A stretch of 64,000 bases of DNA. Origin: Stappia sp. MMSF_3263 (GTDB taxonomy: Bacteria > Pseudomonadota > Alphaproteobacteria > Rhizobiales > Stappiaceae). Numbering within the stretch: the stretch's first letter is position 1; each line of letters begins with the position of its first letter. The stretch lies in the NCBI RefSeq assembly GCF_030733745.1, contig NZ_JASHIK010000018.1:43826-107825 (forward strand). The letters run 5' to 3'. A program made the translations under genes and the position numbers. Of this stretch, positions 37,105 through 45,396 are shown piece after piece. The notes beneath the pieces were generated by a model. The model was not told where the DNA came from. It was given only the letters and a program-made list of their open reading frames with translations, and ran no database searches.

Positions 37105-38130
37105 ATGGTATCGACTGGCATCAGGCTGGCTGTCGCGGTGGCGGGAACGCTGCTGCTTGGAAATGCGGCCCTTGCGAAGGGCACGCTCGACATCGTCAAG
37201 GAGCGTGGACGACTGGTCTGCGGCACCAGCACCGGCATTGCCGGGTTCAGCATGGCCGACGACAAGGGCAAATGGACCGGCCTCGACGTGGACGTCTGCC
37301 GGGCGTTGGCTGCGGCCATCTTCGACGATCCGGAAAAGGCGGATTTCGTGCCGCTGTCGAGCAAGGACCGTCTCGTGGCGCTGCAGACCGGCGAGATCGA
37401 CGTGTTGCCACGCACCACCACCTGGACCCTTGGCCGGGATGCCGGGATCGGTCTCGATTTCACCGCCGTCAACTACTATGACGGCCAGGGCTTCCAGGTG
37501 CGCCGTTCGCTCGGCGTCGAGGCGATCGCGGATCTGAACGGCGCTTCGATCTGCACCGTGCAGGGCACCACGAACGAGCTGAACCTTGCCGATTATTTCC
37601 GCGTCAACGGAATGGACTATCAGCTCGTCACCTTCCAGAGCATCGATGACACGGTGAAGGCTTATGAAAGCGGGCGCTGCGATGCGTTGACGACGGACAT
37701 GTCGCAGCTCGTCTCCTACCGCCTCAAGATGGCCGAGCCGGACACGCACATGCTGCTGCCCGGAGTTATCTCCAAGGAGCCGCTCGGCCCCTATGTCCGC
37801 CAGGGCGATGACGTCTGGTTCGATATTGTCCGCTGGACGGTCTTCGCGATGGTCAACGCGGAGGAGCTCGGCCTCACCCGCGCCAATGTCGACGAGATTG
37901 CCGGCTCCACCGACAATCCGGAAATCCGCCGGGTTCTCGGGCTCGAGGGTGAGTTTGGCAAGAATCTCGGCCTGACCAATGACTGGGTCGCCCGCATTGT
38001 CCGCCATGTCGGCAATTACGGCGAGTCCTTCGACCGGAACCTGGGCACCGGCAGCCCGATGCAGCTTCCGCGCGGCGTCAATGCGCTGTGGTCACAGGGC
38101 GGTATCCAGTTCGCTCCGCCGATCCGCTGA
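37105..38130 (+). CDS. Amino-acid ABC transporter substrate-binding protein (AapJ-like)
   Basis: A 341-residue periplasmic binding protein with a signal peptide (VAVAGTLLLGNAALA, cleavage near residue 24) and the SBP_bac_3 fold: LVCGTSTGIAGFSM, GLDVDVCRALAAAIF, TTTWTLGRDAGIGLDF and CTVQGTTNELNLADYF. The pattern is that of general L-amino-acid binding proteins (AapJ/BztA), with ribosome binding site GGAGG. No permease or ATPase gene lies next to it, so it is an orphan that must use another system. Context with the asparaginase points to asparagine, aspartate or related ligands. Confidence 0.92.
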   Translation: MVSTGIRLAVAVAGTLLLGNAALAKGTLDIVKERGRLVCGTSTGIAGFSMADDKGKWTGLDVDVCRALAAAIFDDPEKADFVPLSSKDRLVALQTGEIDVLPRTTTWTLGRDAGIGLDFTAVNYYDGQGFQVRRSLGVEAIADLNGASICTVQGTTNELNLADYFRVNGMDYQLVTFQSIDDTVKAYESGRCDALTTDMSQLVSYRLKMAEPDTHMLLPGVISKEPLGPYVRQGDDVWFDIVRWTVFAMVNAEELGLTRANVDEIAGSTDNPEIRRVLGLEGEFGKNLGLTNDWVARIVRHVGNYGESFDRNLGTGSPMQLPRGVNALWSQGGIQFAPPIR

Positions 38131-38137
38131 TGCTCCA

Positions 38138-38165
38138 GGGGCGGGCGGAACGATCCGCCTGCCCC
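38138..38165 (+). terminator. Hairpin after the binding-protein gene
   Basis: A 12-bp stem (GGGGCGGGCGGA / TCCGCCTGCCCC, one G-T wobble) with an ACGA loop directly after the stop codon. There is no T-tract, but it sits between two convergent genes. Confidence 0.5.
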
Positions 38166-38170
38166 GAACA

Positions 38171-38674
38171 TCATTCGCCCGTGAAGGCGAGCAGGCGGCC
38201 GCAGACGAGCGCGCCGCTCCAGGCAACGAGCGAGACCGCGCCGGCGAGCCTCAGCCGCCGGGGAGAAAGCCCTGCAAGCGCTGCCGCCGCGTCCGCACCC
38301 GCTTGCCGGTTTCTCGCCGCCAAGGCGTGCGTAAGCAGCGCCGATACGACGCCAAGCGTGACAAGTCCCATCTTGGCGAGAAACAGCGGTGCTGCGGCGT
38401 AGTCTGCCGGCCCGGCGAGAAACAGCAGAAGTCCCGACGACAACGCCAGCACCAATCCGGATGCAGCGCAGGGAACCAGCACCCGGGCGAGCGGCGCCAG
38501 CGGTTCTTGCCGCTGCCAGATGCCCAGGAGACGCAGGTCGAGCGGCAGGATCGAGCCGACCAGAAGCGCCAGGCCGGCGACATGTGCCGTGTTGACCAGC
38601 GCGTAACCCCAGCGCGAGACGCGCATCCATTCCGATAAAGGCAAAGTTTCGAGGAACGTGATCAGCGTCTCCAT
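38171..38674 (-). CDS. Small integral membrane protein (DUF6644-like)
   Basis: 167 residues with about four to five hydrophobic helices; RVSRWGYALVNTAHVAGLALLVGSILPLDLRLLG with an in-membrane histidine is the best landmark. It resembles membrane proteins annotated DUF6644 that occur next to DUF6152 proteins, as here; family assignment is from memory. It begins 27 bp after the DUF6152 stop, so the two are an operon. Function unknown. Confidence 0.72.
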   Translation of the reverse strand: METLITFLETLPLSEWMRVSRWGYALVNTAHVAGLALLVGSILPLDLRLLGIWQRQEPLAPLARVLVPCAASGLVLALSSGLLLFLAGPADYAAAPLFLAKMGLVTLGVVSALLTHALAARNRQAGADAAAALAGLSPRRLRLAGAVSLVAWSGALVCGRLLAFTGE

Positions 38675-38701
38675 CGCACGCGTTCCTCTCGCCGGGAAGT
38701 G

Positions 38702-39076
38702 TCAATCCCGGCCGGGATAAAGGTCATAGGTCTTCCCGCCGATGACGATCCGCTCCGCCTTCATCAACCGGTCGCCAATATCGGCCGAGGGTTCGCCTAT
38801 GAAGGCGGCCTCGACGCCGGGAGCAAGGTCGCCGTCCTTCAGCCCGGCGCGGGTGTTGCGCCAAGGCTGGCCGACCTCCACCGTCCACGTCTCGCCCTCG
38901 GCATCGACCTTCAGCACGCCGTGCGGATTGCCGAGACGTGCTTCGCGGATGATGCCGGTCAGCTCTATGTTCTTTCCGCTCGTCCAGCGCCAGCCGTGAT
39001 GGGCGCCGGCTTCAAGGCCGACAGCGGCCAGGACGAAGAGACCGAGAAGACCGGCAAAGGCGCGTGAACGGATCAT
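38702..39076 (-). CDS. DUF6152 family secreted protein
   Basis: A 124-residue exported protein: signal peptide (AFAGLLGLFVLAAVGLEAGA) followed immediately by HHGWRW at the mature N-terminus, then GIIREARLGNPHGVLKV and WTVEVGQP, the DUF6152 pattern. The N-terminal His-His suggests metal (copper) binding, but this is inference. The open frame reaches 39628, but the ATG at 39076 gives the signal peptide. Confidence 0.82.
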   Translation of the reverse strand: MIRSRAFAGLLGLFVLAAVGLEAGAHHGWRWTSGKNIELTGIIREARLGNPHGVLKVDAEGETWTVEVGQPWRNTRAGLKDGDLAPGVEAAFIGEPSADIGDRLMKAERIVIGGKTYDLYPGRD

Positions 39077-39318
39077 GACGGATACCTCACTTGTTCGTCC
39101 TGCAGGAGAGAGCGGTTGGCGCGTCGAGATGCCTGTCGTCGGTAAGCTAGGCGGAGGCTCGCATCGGTCAAGCCGCAACGCGGCGGAAGCCTGTGAAGGC
39201 GGTCTTTCAGCCGAACCCTTGACTGCGTCGACCGATACGTTGATCTTGCCAATGACAATTTGCGTGAAATTGTCTCGATCCAGGAAGCGGTTCGCGCCGG
39301 GATTGTCACGAGGTTGTT

Positions 39319-39900
39319 GTGACCGCCCGGGAGGGTGGAGACATTGATACAGAAGATTTGGCTTCGGCAGTCCGCGTTGCGGGACGATTGGAAATTGCAG
39401 CGAGACCGGCAGTGATCCTGAACAACCCTGTAGTGATCCTGTCGTCTTTCGCAGTGGCACTGGCGATGTCCTCACTGGCAGTGGCTCTGCCGGCCGGAAA
39501 ACTGGTAGCCGCGGGATCGGGGACAATGGCAGAAGCTTCAGGATCGCAGACGACCCAGGCGGGACGCTCGGCTCGACCGATTGTCGTTTCCTGCAATGCC
39601 GGGAATGAAGACTGGAGAGGCGCCGCATGCCGCGCGCTCAAGGCCGGTCTGGAGCGCAGGTGGGCCGTCGCCCTTGCAAAGGGTGACGAAGCGGAAGCTG
39701 GCGCGTATCTTGCGGTCGATATCGAATGGCTGCGGGTCGAGCCGACCTTCCTGCTGGCGCGTCTTGTCTGGCGAGTGGATGGCGGCGCGCCGCAGGTGGG
39801 ACCGGAGATCGAGGTTTCGGTCAATGACCGGGATGTGACGGAAAGCGATGCCGAGCATCTGGCTGAAACGCTTGTGAAGATGACGCCATTGCCGCTTTGA
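39319..39900 (+). CDS. Hypothetical protein with an N-terminal membrane or signal segment
   Basis: 193 residues from a GTG at 39319; GTG at 39412 is a plausible alternative that would place the hydrophobic stretch VVILSSFAVALAMSSLAVAL at the very N-terminus as a signal peptide. The rest is soluble, with VSCNAGNEDWRGAACRALKAGL and WLRVEPTFLLARLVW. I do not recognise a family. It ends 54 bp before the metallopeptidase gene on the same strand and may be its partner or inhibitor, which is only a guess from position. Confidence 0.6.
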   Translation: MTAREGGDIDTEDLASAVRVAGRLEIAARPAVILNNPVVILSSFAVALAMSSLAVALPAGKLVAAGSGTMAEASGSQTTQAGRSARPIVVSCNAGNEDWRGAACRALKAGLERRWAVALAKGDEAEAGAYLAVDIEWLRVEPTFLLARLVWRVDGGAPQVGPEIEVSVNDRDVTESDAEHLAETLVKMTPLPL

Positions 39901-39954
39901 ACGGGCGCGGCCGGCTTGGTGACGACTTGGCGATTTTGACGGGAGAGCGGGATT

Positions 39955-42702
39955 ATGTGCGAGCTTTGCGCGATGGTCGGGCCGGAGACGGCCAAGGAAG
40001 TCAACGGTTTCGAGTGTGCCGCACCGGGTGTCGGGCCGGAGGGGGATCTGGCGGCAATCACCGAGACTGGCGATGCACCGGCCAACACTTCGACATCCTA
40101 TTCGATGTCCGCGGGCGACACGTTCTCCGGTAGTCTGGGCTTTGCCGGTGATCGCGACTGGGTGCAGATCACTGTGACCGGCGGCTCCGCCGTTCAAGTT
40201 TCGATGAACGGAGTTTCTCTCAGCGATCCTTATCTGCGCCTTTACGATTCTTCGGGCAATTACATTTCCTATAATGACGACATCGATACGTCCGGCGGCA
40301 ACTACAATTCGTCGCTCTGGCTGCAGGTGGCCGAGACGACCACATTCTATGTCGCGGCGGGCTCGTATAATGACAGCGGCTCCGGCACCTATCAGCTATA
40401 TGCAACGAATCAAACGCCCCTGCCGACCTATAACAACGACCAGATCGCCCTGTATCTGACCAACGGCTACTGGACCGACACGGGCCGTTCGCAGCGCTCC
40501 TTCAATGTCGGCGGCGATAATGCGATCGATGTCAACATCACAGCGTTGACGGCCGACGGCCAGTTCCTTGCGACCAACGCCCTGCTCGCCTGGACCAACG
40601 TCACCGGCATCACCTTCAACTTCGTCACGAGCGGCGGCGAGATCGTCTTCGACGACAACCAGTCCGGCGCCTCCAACAGCTCGACGACCAGCGGCAACAC
40701 GATCCTCGAATCCCGCGTCAACGTCTCGACGTCGTGGCTGACCAACAGCGGCACGACGATCGACAGCTATTCCTTCCAGACCTATATCCACGAGATCGGC
40801 CATGCGCTCGGCCTTGGCCATGGCGGCAACTACAACAGTTCCGCGACCTACGGTCTGGACACCCACTACGCCAACGACTCGTGGCAGGCCACGGTCATGT
40901 CCTATTTCGACCAGACCGAGAACACCTCGATCACCGCGACGCGCGCCTATATCGTGACGCCGATGATCGCCGACATCATCGCGATCCAGAACCTCTATGG
41001 CACGCCCACGACAATCCGCACCGGCAACACGACCTATGGCGAGAACTCCAATGCCGGCGGCTATCTCGACACACTGCTCTCGGCGTCCACAAACGCGATT
41101 GCGCTGACGATCCATGACAATGGCGGCTTCGACACGCTCGATTTCGGCACCCAGACGGCCGCCCAGCTGATCGACCTGCGGCCGGAATCGATCTCCAATG
41201 TCGGAGGCCTCGTCGGCAACCTGTCGATCGCCCGCGGCACGATCATCGAGAATGCTATCGGCGGATCGGGCAATGACACGATTCACGGCAACAGCACTCA
41301 CAACCTCATCTACGGCAATGGCGGCACGGACACGGCGGTCATCCATGCGGCCCAGTCGGCGATCACCGGCACCTATCGCTTTGCCGAGGCGGTCGTCTTT
41401 GCTACCTCGCAGGGCAACGACGTCTTCTTCGACATCGAGAACGTCCAGTTCAACGACGGAACCGTCTCGGGCGTCGCCTCGGCCTCGGACTGGTCGATCC
41501 TCATGTATGCCGCATCGCATGTGGATCTGCTAACCGGTCTCGGCACGAACCAGCATGAGCTGTTCCTGCATTTTGCCAACTACGGCATCGCGGAAGGCCG
41601 GCAGATCAATTTTGACGTTTGGGGCTATATTGCTTCATATACCGATCTGATTACCGGTATTGGCATTGATTCTACTGCCGGGGCTTCCCACTATATATCA
41701 ACAGGATATTCTGGCGGGCGTCAGGTTACATTTAACGGGCTGAATTACATTGCATCGAATACCGATCTGATTGGTGTTTTTGGTGCAAACGCAAGCGGCG
41801 GCGCCTACCACTACGTCGCAAGTGGCTATTCGGAAGGTCGCCAGCTGACCTTCAATGCGCTTGAATACATCGCTTCGCACAGTGACCTGCGGTCCGTGTT
41901 CGGGACTGACCAAGTTGGCGGCACGGTGCACTATATCAATTCGGGTTTCTCTGAAGGCCGTACCACAACATTCGACGCCAGGCTGTACCTGGGCGCCTAC
42001 GCGGATTTGCGGGTCGATTTTGGCCAGGACCGTGACGCCGCCGCCGCTCACTATATTCAGTACGGTGCCGCGGAAGGGCGCAGCGATGCGGCTTTCAGCG
42101 CTCTCGTATACGTTGCTTCGTACGCCGATCTGATTCCCGTGTACGGCACGAACACGACGGCTGCCATCCAGCACTATCTCAACTACGGCTTCAGCGAAGG
42201 CCGAAGCGCCAATTTTGACGCCTACGCCTATATCGCTTCGCACGCGGATTTGATCACAGCTCTAGGTGCCAACTCGGAAGCCGGCGCAGCTCACTTTATT
42301 CAGGCTGGTTTCAACGAGGGCCGGGCGACGACATTCGATCCGTTGGCCTATATCAACGCGGCTTCAAACTCGGATTTGCTGCCTGTGTTCAGCAACAATC
42401 TGGTTGGGGCCACCATCCATTACATCCAGTATGGCTTCAATGAAGGCCGGGCGACCTCGGCCGAGGAGCCGGTCGTCAAGATGGCGGAACTCGGTGAGGA
42501 CGATGTGTTCGCCTTCGACGGCAGCGACATGGCGCATTCCAACATGGACGGTGCGGACCAGCCCGACGACCCGTTTGTTTTCGATGCCAAGGCCGACGAC
42601 ACGTCCACGGATCCGTTCGACGGTCAGCTGGACACCGACTTCGACTTCGCCGCAATCCCGAACGTTCTGGAACTCGGACCGGGCGACTTCGCCCATATCT
42701 GA
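39955..42702 (+). CDS. Secreted M10-type zinc metallopeptidase with pre-peptidase domain and eight C-terminal repeats
   Basis: A 915-residue protein. It starts with MCELCAM and lacks a classical signal peptide, as in serralysins exported by type I secretion. Order: PPC-like beta domain (about 45-150, DTFSGSLGFAGDRDWVQI); metzincin catalytic domain with HEIGHALGLGHGG (about 277-289) and Met-turn VMSYFD; a serralysin-like linker with GGSGNDTIHGN; eight repeats of about 40 residues; an acidic tail. The RTX part is very short. No type I secretion genes are nearby. The start has GGAGAGCGGG upstream. Confidence 0.88.
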   Translation: MCELCAMVGPETAKEVNGFECAAPGVGPEGDLAAITETGDAPANTSTSYSMSAGDTFSGSLGFAGDRDWVQITVTGGSAVQVSMNGVSLSDPYLRLYDSSGNYISYNDDIDTSGGNYNSSLWLQVAETTTFYVAAGSYNDSGSGTYQLYATNQTPLPTYNNDQIALYLTNGYWTDTGRSQRSFNVGGDNAIDVNITALTADGQFLATNALLAWTNVTGITFNFVTSGGEIVFDDNQSGASNSSTTSGNTILESRVNVSTSWLTNSGTTIDSYSFQTYIHEIGHALGLGHGGNYNSSATYGLDTHYANDSWQATVMSYFDQTENTSITATRAYIVTPMIADIIAIQNLYGTPTTIRTGNTTYGENSNAGGYLDTLLSASTNAIALTIHDNGGFDTLDFGTQTAAQLIDLRPESISNVGGLVGNLSIARGTIIENAIGGSGNDTIHGNSTHNLIYGNGGTDTAVIHAAQSAITGTYRFAEAVVFATSQGNDVFFDIENVQFNDGTVSGVASASDWSILMYAASHVDLLTGLGTNQHELFLHFANYGIAEGRQINFDVWGYIASYTDLITGIGIDSTAGASHYISTGYSGGRQVTFNGLNYIASNTDLIGVFGANASGGAYHYVASGYSEGRQLTFNALEYIASHSDLRSVFGTDQVGGTVHYINSGFSEGRTTTFDARLYLGAYADLRVDFGQDRDAAAAHYIQYGAAEGRSDAAFSALVYVASYADLIPVYGTNTTAAIQHYLNYGFSEGRSANFDAYAYIASHADLITALGANSEAGAAHFIQAGFNEGRATTFDPLAYINAASNSDLLPVFSNNLVGATIHYIQYGFNEGRATSAEEPVVKMAELGEDDVFAFDGSDMAHSNMDGADQPDDPFVFDAKADDTSTDPFDGQLDTDFDFAAIPNVLELGPGDFAHI
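41488..42470 (+). repeat. Eight tandem ~40-codon repeats inside the metallopeptidase gene
   Basis: Each unit follows the pattern YIAS-x2-DL-x4-G-x7-G-x2-HY-x3-G-x2-EGR-x3-F, for example YIASNTDLIGVFGAN then HYVASGYSEGRQLTF. The first unit is more divergent (YAASHVDLL, LHFANYGIAEGR). The units are similar in protein but not in DNA, except that 41581-41760 (units 2-3) is clearly AT-richer (47% GC by count) than what follows. Confidence 0.85.
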
Positions 42703-42735
42703 TCGGGTTCCGCTTGAAGCCAAGGCATCCAGCAT

Positions 42736-42771
42736 AAGACGGCGCGGGTTTCCCGCGCCGTCTTCCTTTTT
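42736..42771. terminator. Strong bidirectional intrinsic terminator
   Basis: Perfect 13-bp stem (42736-42748 and 42752-42764) with a TTT loop, followed by CCTTTTT on the plus strand. It separates the metallopeptidase gene from the convergent end of the aromatic-catabolism operon. Confidence 0.92.
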
Positions 42772-42783
42772 GCGGGCCGGTTC

Positions 42784-43344
42784 TCAGGCCTTGCCGAGTT
42801 CCTTAGCGTGCAGCCAGGCCGCGTGCTGGGGCGCGCGTTTGGTCTTCGACCACTCCTCCAGCATGTCCCATTTCACCGCGTCGAGCTTTTCCAGCATCGC
42901 GTCCTCGGCCGGGTCCGGGCAGGCCAGTTCGATGCGATGGCCGTTCGGGTCGAAGAAATAGATCGAGTGGAAGATCGAGTGATCGGTGACGCCGAGCACC
43001 TCGATACCGTTCTTCTCCAGCCGCTCCTTGTAGGCGACCAGCGTGTCGCGGTCCTTCACCTTGAAGGCGATGTGCTGGACCCAGACCGGCGTGTTGGGGT
43101 CCCGGCCCATCTCCGGCTTGGTGGGCAGCTCGAAGAAGGCGAGAACGTTGCCCGCGCCGGCGTCGAGAAAGACGTGCATGTAGGGGTCCGGCTCATGGGT
43201 CGAGGGCACGCTGTCCTCCGCGATGGCCAGCACGAACCCCATGTTCAGGTTGTCGACATACCAGTTCACCGTCTCCTTCGCGTCCTTGCAGCGATAGGCG
43301 ACGTGATGGATCCGTTCGATCTTCAGCTCCGGTTGGGCAGTCAT
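42784..43344 (-). CDS. VOC-family (glyoxalase/ring-cleavage dioxygenase-like) protein
   Basis: A 186-residue single vicinal-oxygen-chelate protein: IERIHHVAYRCKDAKETVNWYV, VLAFFELPTKPEM, WVQHIAFKV and IYFFDPNGHRIEL supply the expected metal ligands (His, His, Glu). It is too short for 4-hydroxyphenylpyruvate dioxygenase (~350 residues). Its place as last gene of the homogentisate cluster suggests an isomerase, hydrolase or dioxygenase step on an intermediate; the exact reaction is unknown. Confidence 0.87.
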   Translation of the reverse strand: MTAQPELKIERIHHVAYRCKDAKETVNWYVDNLNMGFVLAIAEDSVPSTHEPDPYMHVFLDAGAGNVLAFFELPTKPEMGRDPNTPVWVQHIAFKVKDRDTLVAYKERLEKNGIEVLGVTDHSIFHSIYFFDPNGHRIELACPDPAEDAMLEKLDAVKWDMLEEWSKTKRAPQHAAWLHAKELGKA

Positions 43345-43447
43345 TGCGGGCACTCCCGTTTTCATCGTTGAAACGGAACGCCCCGTCCGCGTTCGGCAGG
43401 GTCGCAGCAGCCACGGGCCCCTCAGCCGCAGGCTGCCGCGGTAAGGC

Positions 43448-43672
43448 TCAAGTCTTTGGCGCGCCTTGCAGTCTGGCGGCGGCAAAGGCAGCGCGCAGCA
43501 CCTCGCGGTCGCCGATATGGTTGGCCAGCACCAGAACCAGGCGGGCGTTCAGCGCTTCGCTGTCCTCGCGCGACAGCCCCTCGTGCAGCGCGATCAGCTC
43601 GGCATAGAAGCCGTCGGGAGCGGGAAGGTTGGGGCCAAGCCGCAGGCCCGTCTCGTGGGTGGTTTCGCTCAT
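43448..43672 (-). CDS. DUF2783 family small protein
   Basis: 74 residues, with FYAELIALHEGLSREDSEALNARLVLVLANHIGDREVL closely following the DUF2783 pattern; start MSETTHE. Such proteins occur next to FAD-dependent aromatic hydroxylases, as here, where it lies 34 bp after that gene. Function unknown; an accessory subunit is a reasonable guess. Confidence 0.82.
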   Translation of the reverse strand: MSETTHETGLRLGPNLPAPDGFYAELIALHEGLSREDSEALNARLVLVLANHIGDREVLRAAFAAARLQGAPKT

Positions 43673-43706
43673 CTTGCGTTTCCTTGCGTTCCGGCGGTTC
43701 GAGCCG

Positions 43707-45335
43707 TTATCCCCGCCCGGCGTTGTCGCTTCGTGCGGTGGCAATCCGCAGCGCCTTCGTCACCTCGCCGGCGTCGAATGTCTCCCAGCGGGCCGCCACA
43801 TGCTGGTCGGGGCGCATCAGGTAGACGGCGCTTTTCGCCTCGCCGAGATAGCGCGCGGCCAGCGCGCCGGTCGGGTCGTTGGCGGCCGACAGCGCCACCC
43901 GCTCGACCGGAATGCCGTCGATCGTCAGCGTGGCAGGTGCTTCGTTGTCGATGGTCACCAGCTGGAAGCGGTCGCCCAGCCGGTCGAGCAGCCAGCCACC
44001 GGCAACCGGCGCGTCGCTCGCCGGGGCGCCCGGCCGTGTGCGCACCGGCATTGCCGCGCAGTCCGGGCCATTGAGCGGCGAGCCGTCATAGGTCGCCGGC
44101 AGCGACAGGCGGCCGGAATTGACCAGCGGCCGCGCGAAGGCGTGATGCTCGGCCAGCTCCAGCACCGCGTCACGAAAGACGCGGCTGGCATGGCTCTTTG
44201 GCGTGATGAAGTCGGTCGAGCGCGATGAGTTCAGGATGTTCTCGTCCGCGGCGAAGACCCGCTCCTCGTCGTAGCTGTCGAGCAGGCTTTCCGGTGCCGT
44301 GCCGTCGACCACAAGCTTCAGCTTCCAGGCGAGATTGTCCGTGTCCTGGAAGCCGGAATTGGCGCCGCGCGCGCCGAAGGGGGAGACCTGGTGTGCCGCA
44401 TCGCCGGCGAAGATCACCCGGCCATGGCGGAACTTCTCCATGCGCCGACACTGGAATGTGTAGATCGACACCCATTCGAGCTCGAACTCGACCTCCTCGC
44501 CGAGCATCGCCTTCAGTTTCTCGCGCACCCGCGCCGGGTTCTTCTCCGCCTCCCGGTCGATGTCCCAGCCGAGTTGCAGGTCGATGCGCCAGACGTCGTC
44601 GGGCTGCCGGTGCAGCAGCGCCGACTGGCCCTTGTTGAACGGCGGGTCGAACCAGAACCAGCGCTCGGTCGGGAAGTCCGCCTTCATGACGACGTCGGCG
44701 ATGAGGAAATTGTCCTCGAAGATCCGGCCCTGGAAGTCGAGCCCCATCATGGTGCGGGTCGGCGAGCCGGCCCCGTCGCAGGCAATCAGCCAGTCGGCCA
44801 TGATCCGGTAGGGGCCGTCCGGCGTCTCCACCGTGAGCTTGACGCCGTCCTCCTGCGGCTCGACGGCGCTTACCCGGTTGCCGCCGCGCAGCTCCAGCAG
44901 CCCGGTGTCGCGGCCGATCTCCAGCGCCCGTTCGACCAGATACTGCTCCAGGTAATATTGCTGCAGGTTGATGAAGGCCGGCCGCTTGTGCCCGCCCTCG
45001 GGAAGGAGGTTGAAGTCGTAGACCTTGCGCTCGTCGAAGAACACCTTGCCGAGGTTCCACACGACGCCCTTGTCGACCATCTTCTGGCCGCAGCCGAGCC
45101 GGTCGAGGATCTCCAGCGGGCGCTTGGCAAAGCAGATCGCCCGCGAGCCCCAGCTGACCTTGTCGTTCTCGTCGAGTACCAGAACGGAGATACCCTGCTG
45201 CGCCAGGTCGATTGCCGTGGCAAGCCCCACCGGCCCGGCGCCGAGCACGACGACGGCATGGCGCACCGGCCGGCCGGCATCCTGGTCGGACGAGCGGACG
45301 TAGGGGTAAAGCGGGGTCTCGAAGATCTTTGTCAT
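43707..45335 (-). CDS. FAD-dependent aromatic hydroxylase (MhpA/PheA-like)
   Basis: A 542-residue class A flavoprotein monooxygenase. Landmarks: the FAD Rossmann motif VVVLGAGPVGLATAIDLA, ACDGAGSPTR (DG motif) and FAGDAAHQVSPFGARGANSGFQD (GD motif), then a thioredoxin-like C-terminal domain. In this cluster it should hydroxylate an aromatic acid (for example a hydroxyphenylacetate) to homogentisate, which HmgA then cleaves; the substrate is inferred. The ATG at 45335 is followed by MTKIFETPLYPYV. Confidence 0.9.
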   Translation of the reverse strand: MTKIFETPLYPYVRSSDQDAGRPVRHAVVVLGAGPVGLATAIDLAQQGISVLVLDENDKVSWGSRAICFAKRPLEILDRLGCGQKMVDKGVVWNLGKVFFDERKVYDFNLLPEGGHKRPAFINLQQYYLEQYLVERALEIGRDTGLLELRGGNRVSAVEPQEDGVKLTVETPDGPYRIMADWLIACDGAGSPTRTMMGLDFQGRIFEDNFLIADVVMKADFPTERWFWFDPPFNKGQSALLHRQPDDVWRIDLQLGWDIDREAEKNPARVREKLKAMLGEEVEFELEWVSIYTFQCRRMEKFRHGRVIFAGDAAHQVSPFGARGANSGFQDTDNLAWKLKLVVDGTAPESLLDSYDEERVFAADENILNSSRSTDFITPKSHASRVFRDAVLELAEHHAFARPLVNSGRLSLPATYDGSPLNGPDCAAMPVRTRPGAPASDAPVAGGWLLDRLGDRFQLVTIDNEAPATLTIDGIPVERVALSAANDPTGALAARYLGEAKSAVYLMRPDQHVAARWETFDAGEVTKALRIATARSDNAGRG

Positions 45336-45396
45336 GCGGCCTCCCGAAATGCGGGCCGCCGGGTGCGAAGTTGCTGCCCGCCCGGCGGTCTGGAAT

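Noticed and set aside
42784..43344. 4-Hydroxyphenylpyruvate dioxygenase
   Set aside because: The VOC protein is only 186 residues with one VOC module; true HPPD has about 350 residues and two modules.
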